NCBI GenBank assembly: GCA_021296215.1
Contig: JAGWBA010000002.1
Span: 1 to 64,000, forward strand
Source of the DNA: Flavobacteriales bacterium
Lineage (GTDB): Bacteria; Bacteroidota; Bacteroidia; Flavobacteriales; ECT2AJA-044
Length of the DNA stretch: 64,000 bases
Reading direction: 5' to 3'
The notes under the pieces were generated by a model, which did not search any database, was not told the origin of the DNA, and was given only the letters and a program-made list of their open reading frames with translations. The position numbers and the translations under genes are program-made. Of the stretch, positions 61,892 through 64,000 are shown piece after piece (positions within the stretch are counted from its first letter, which is position 1; each line of letters opens with the position of its first letter).

Positions 61892-63835
61892 TCAGCGTCG
61901 AATAACGCGCTCAACGGAGATTTGCCCCTGTTGATCCTCAATGTACAAGAGGTAGAGTCCGCCCGTAAACGGCAACTCCACGTAATCGCTCCAATGCAGC
62001 TGACGTTTCTCCCAAACCAAGCGCCCATCGGCGGTATAGAGTGAAACACGCCGGAAATCACGACGATCTCCCTTCAGGTAAAGCCTTCCGTCACTATTCG
62101 GATTTGGATAAACCGTATAGCCTGCGGCTCGATGTAGCCCTTCGCCGGTACTTACGTCCGGCCCCCTAAACGCTTGTGCTACGAGGCTCGGAGATTTATC
62201 CGCAGCGTTGTACATGTTCTGAAACGTATCGATGGCAGCGGAACTGTAGGTGAACATATCGGCCGGATACCTCGGAGGAACCGGCTGATACCACACGTGC
62301 ACACTCACATTCAATTCGCCCGTGTAACCGTTGATGGAAATGTGGTATTCGATCACATCGGCACCCGAACCCTCTACTCCATTCTCCCAATTGAAGTTCG
62401 GGTCGTTAAAGGCATCACCGGATATCTTGGTGGTGTCGTATGCCGCGTGTAACGTTGAGAAGCCCGCGGGCGGAATCCTATTGTCCTTCAAGGCGGTCTT
62501 GGCACGTTCGAGTACCGTGGTAACATCGTCGTTCACATCACCCATGACCTGCTCGTATATCTGCACTTGATCGGGCGAATTAATGATGCGATGGTGAGGC
62601 TCATACTCAGGATCAATACCAACCAATTCGTAAGTGGCATCCAAGGTTCCAGAATGAAAAAGTGTATCGAGTTGCTCGTTCTGGAGCAAGAACTCAACGA
62701 ACGCACGGCGCGATGGATACCCACTCGGGAATTTATGACCGGCCAAATTCTGCAGTTTCAATTCGTAAAAGACCGTATCGGCAGTTCTATCGGCCTCTTC
62801 TAGCTCAATCTCCAAAGAATGCTCACGTAACATGCGCTCCGTACGTGCAATGGTACTATCGAATTGTTCGGGCGTGGCAGTTAAACCAAGACTACTGATA
62901 TTATCTTTTAACAACCTTAACATGAACGCATTACCCCCTACAAGATGGTGAAGTCCAAAAGGCCTTCGAGGCGATAGGAAAATGTAATTCGCAGCGATCA
63001 CCACATTCTGATCGATCCGTGGAATATGGCAAGTTTGGCACTCAACCTCATTGACATTGTACGAAGAGTTCAACCATTCGTGGTAAGTCGCTTGCTCCAC
63101 GAATTGGTTTCCTGTGTAATTACCCGAAAGGTCTACCGTACTCGTGATCAAGGTATGACAGCTGGCACATACTTCAGAGTCGTTGATGTGCTCGCTCCAA
63201 ACCACGTTAAACCCGATGAAGGAGCTCATAGGATCAGCAAAAGGATTCTTATAGGGGCCATACACCGTTTTGTCCGTGGTAAAGTCTATTTGACCGCTGA
63301 AATCGAGCCCGAGGGAATCTGGCGGAAGAACCTGGTGACAAGTGCCGCAATTTACTCCGTCGAGCCCCAGAGTATCGGTTATCAAATCGCTTATGCCATA
63401 ATGTGGCTGGTTATTGAATGTGGCCGTATATCGGCCCATGGGCGCGTGACACGAGGTACACACCGATTCGAGCCCTTGCGCATGAGCCGGATTTACCAAT
63501 CCTTCATGACTTACTTTGGCTCTCCATAAAGGATTCTTGGCCGAATTGGCCATCATGGTAGAGCGCCAGTCGTCGGCAATGTTGATGTCGTTTCCGAGTG
63601 TGTCGACCAAGGCAAATCCAGTTGGGTCGTGCCCATGGCATCCTGCACAAACACCGCTAGTGGCAAAGTAGTTGTTGGTATCAATGGGTAAATCGGTCGT
63701 TTGCGCCATATATAGAGCAAGCTCCTGCGGCGTGTGGAAAGACTTCCGTTTTTCCGGCTCCACGCTTCGAGCCACGAAGAGGGTCAGAACAATGAGTCCC
63801 AAACCCATGAATATTTTCAATCGACTTCCGATCAT
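61892..63835 (-). CDS. T9SS-sorted five-heme cytochrome c
   Basis: 647 residues from ATG 63835 (MIGSRLKIFMGLGLIVLTLFVA signal-like segment); a longer in-frame start lies at 63874. Five heme motifs: CAGCH, CTSCH, CGTCH, CASCH and CQTCH within the first 320 residues. A beta-rich region follows, then a class A T9SS C-terminal domain (GYTVYPNPNSDGRLYLKGDR to GQISVERVIRR, about residues 570-647). The protein should therefore leave the periplasm for the surface or medium, an uncommon destination for a multiheme cytochrome; electron transfer there is inference. Confidence 0.88.
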   Translation of the reverse strand: MIGSRLKIFMGLGLIVLTLFVARSVEPEKRKSFHTPQELALYMAQTTDLPIDTNNYFATSGVCAGCHGHDPTGFALVDTLGNDINIADDWRSTMMANSAKNPLWRAKVSHEGLVNPAHAQGLESVCTSCHAPMGRYTATFNNQPHYGISDLITDTLGLDGVNCGTCHQVLPPDSLGLDFSGQIDFTTDKTVYGPYKNPFADPMSSFIGFNVVWSEHINDSEVCASCHTLITSTVDLSGNYTGNQFVEQATYHEWLNSSYNVNEVECQTCHIPRIDQNVVIAANYIFLSPRRPFGLHHLVGGNAFMLRLLKDNISSLGLTATPEQFDSTIARTERMLREHSLEIELEEADRTADTVFYELKLQNLAGHKFPSGYPSRRAFVEFLLQNEQLDTLFHSGTLDATYELVGIDPEYEPHHRIINSPDQVQIYEQVMGDVNDDVTTVLERAKTALKDNRIPPAGFSTLHAAYDTTKISGDAFNDPNFNWENGVEGSGADVIEYHISINGYTGELNVSVHVWYQPVPPRYPADMFTYSSAAIDTFQNMYNAADKSPSLVAQAFRGPDVSTGEGLHRAAGYTVYPNPNSDGRLYLKGDRRDFRRVSLYTADGRLVWEKRQLHWSDYVELPFTGGLYLLYIEDQQGQISVERVIRR

Positions 63836-63916
63836 CTTCTTTCTGGTCGGTGCAAATTTCCGACTAATGCGCAAAAAAGGCTAATTTTACGCTTTAAAAT
63901 TACTTAGTTTTCAGGC

Positions 63917-64000
63917 ATGAAACAGCTTTTTACTCTCCTTTTGTTCACGGGATTATTCACTAATGCGTTGGCACAAGCCGGAGGCGAGGATTGCTCCTCA
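63917..64000 (+). CDS. Secreted protein, N-terminal fragment at window edge
   Basis: ATG 63917 opens 28 codons to the end of the window, starting with a clear signal peptide MKQLFTLLLFTGLFTNALA followed by QAGGEDCSS. It is divergent from the T9SS-sorted cytochrome. The gene continues outside the window. Confidence 0.7.
   Translation, partial: MKQLFTLLLFTGLFTNALAQAGGEDCSS

Noticed and set aside
1-64000. tRNA, rRNA or prophage
   Set aside because: No cloverleaf-like gene, ribosomal RNA segment or run of phage genes was recognised on either strand.
1-64000. Long antisense open frames opposite real genes
   Set aside because: They lack family motifs, signals or ribosome-binding context and overlap well-supported genes on the other strand.

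Overview
The window reads as a piece of a Bacteroidota chromosome, most likely a marine Flavobacteriales (Cryomorphaceae/Schleiferiaceae-like) organism. That placement is inference. It rests on type IX secretion (T9SS) sorting domains of both classes, a PorP/SprF protein, a PorE-like OmpA protein, DUF4252 and TIGR03643 proteins, and promoters resembling the Bacteroidota TTG/TAnnTTTG consensus. Coding density is high, many genes overlap by 4 bases (ATGA, GTGA, TTGA), and no rRNA, tRNA, CRISPR array or prophage is visible. Apart from the IS element, no stretch over 300 bases lacks a gene.

Region 1-17.3 kb carries a beta-helix lipoprotein with the start of a coupled lipoprotein, a patatin-like protein, CsaA, a diheme cytochrome c gene split by a 1,124-bp IS3-family element, SSB, two VPS10/Asp-box proteins, DUF4287, an MFS transporter, an aldehyde dehydrogenase and a lipocalin. 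Many genes here are broken by single-base indels in G/C runs or by a nonsense codon, so it is either decaying or poorly sequenced. Region 14.2-24 kb is one long minus-strand series: a T9SS class B surface protein, PorP/SprF, a PorE-like OmpA protein, VPS10, lipocalin and aldehyde dehydrogenase. Region 24.3-26.4 kb is an ECF sigma / anti-sigma-like / two DUF4252 module.

Region 26.5-34.5 kb (plus strand) holds elbB-alkB, a type-I-secretion-like ABC/HlyD/TolC trio behind an apparent operator array, a DUF6580 membrane protein and an FAD oxidoreductase. Region 34.5-38.3 kb (minus strand) is a cobalamin-riboswitch operon: a small T9SS-sorted secreted protein, a BtuB-sized TonB-dependent receptor and a BtuG-like beta-propeller lipoprotein. 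This is a likely corrinoid capture system, and its first gene is the best candidate for an undescribed component.

Region 38.3-64 kb is mostly housekeeping: HMG-CoA lyase, pyrD, smpB, pcm, a Gfo/Idh-lipoprotein-sugar transferase operon, hbd, terC, an SDR enoyl reductase, a phoH-sixA-ppk1-ppx polyphosphate operon, dnaK, panB, an RluA pseudouridine synthase, a rhomboid protease, and a T9SS-sorted five-heme cytochrome. Small dispersed palindromes with a GCCTGCGGC core, and a ten-unit heptamer array at 41,030-41,099, are unexplained repeats.
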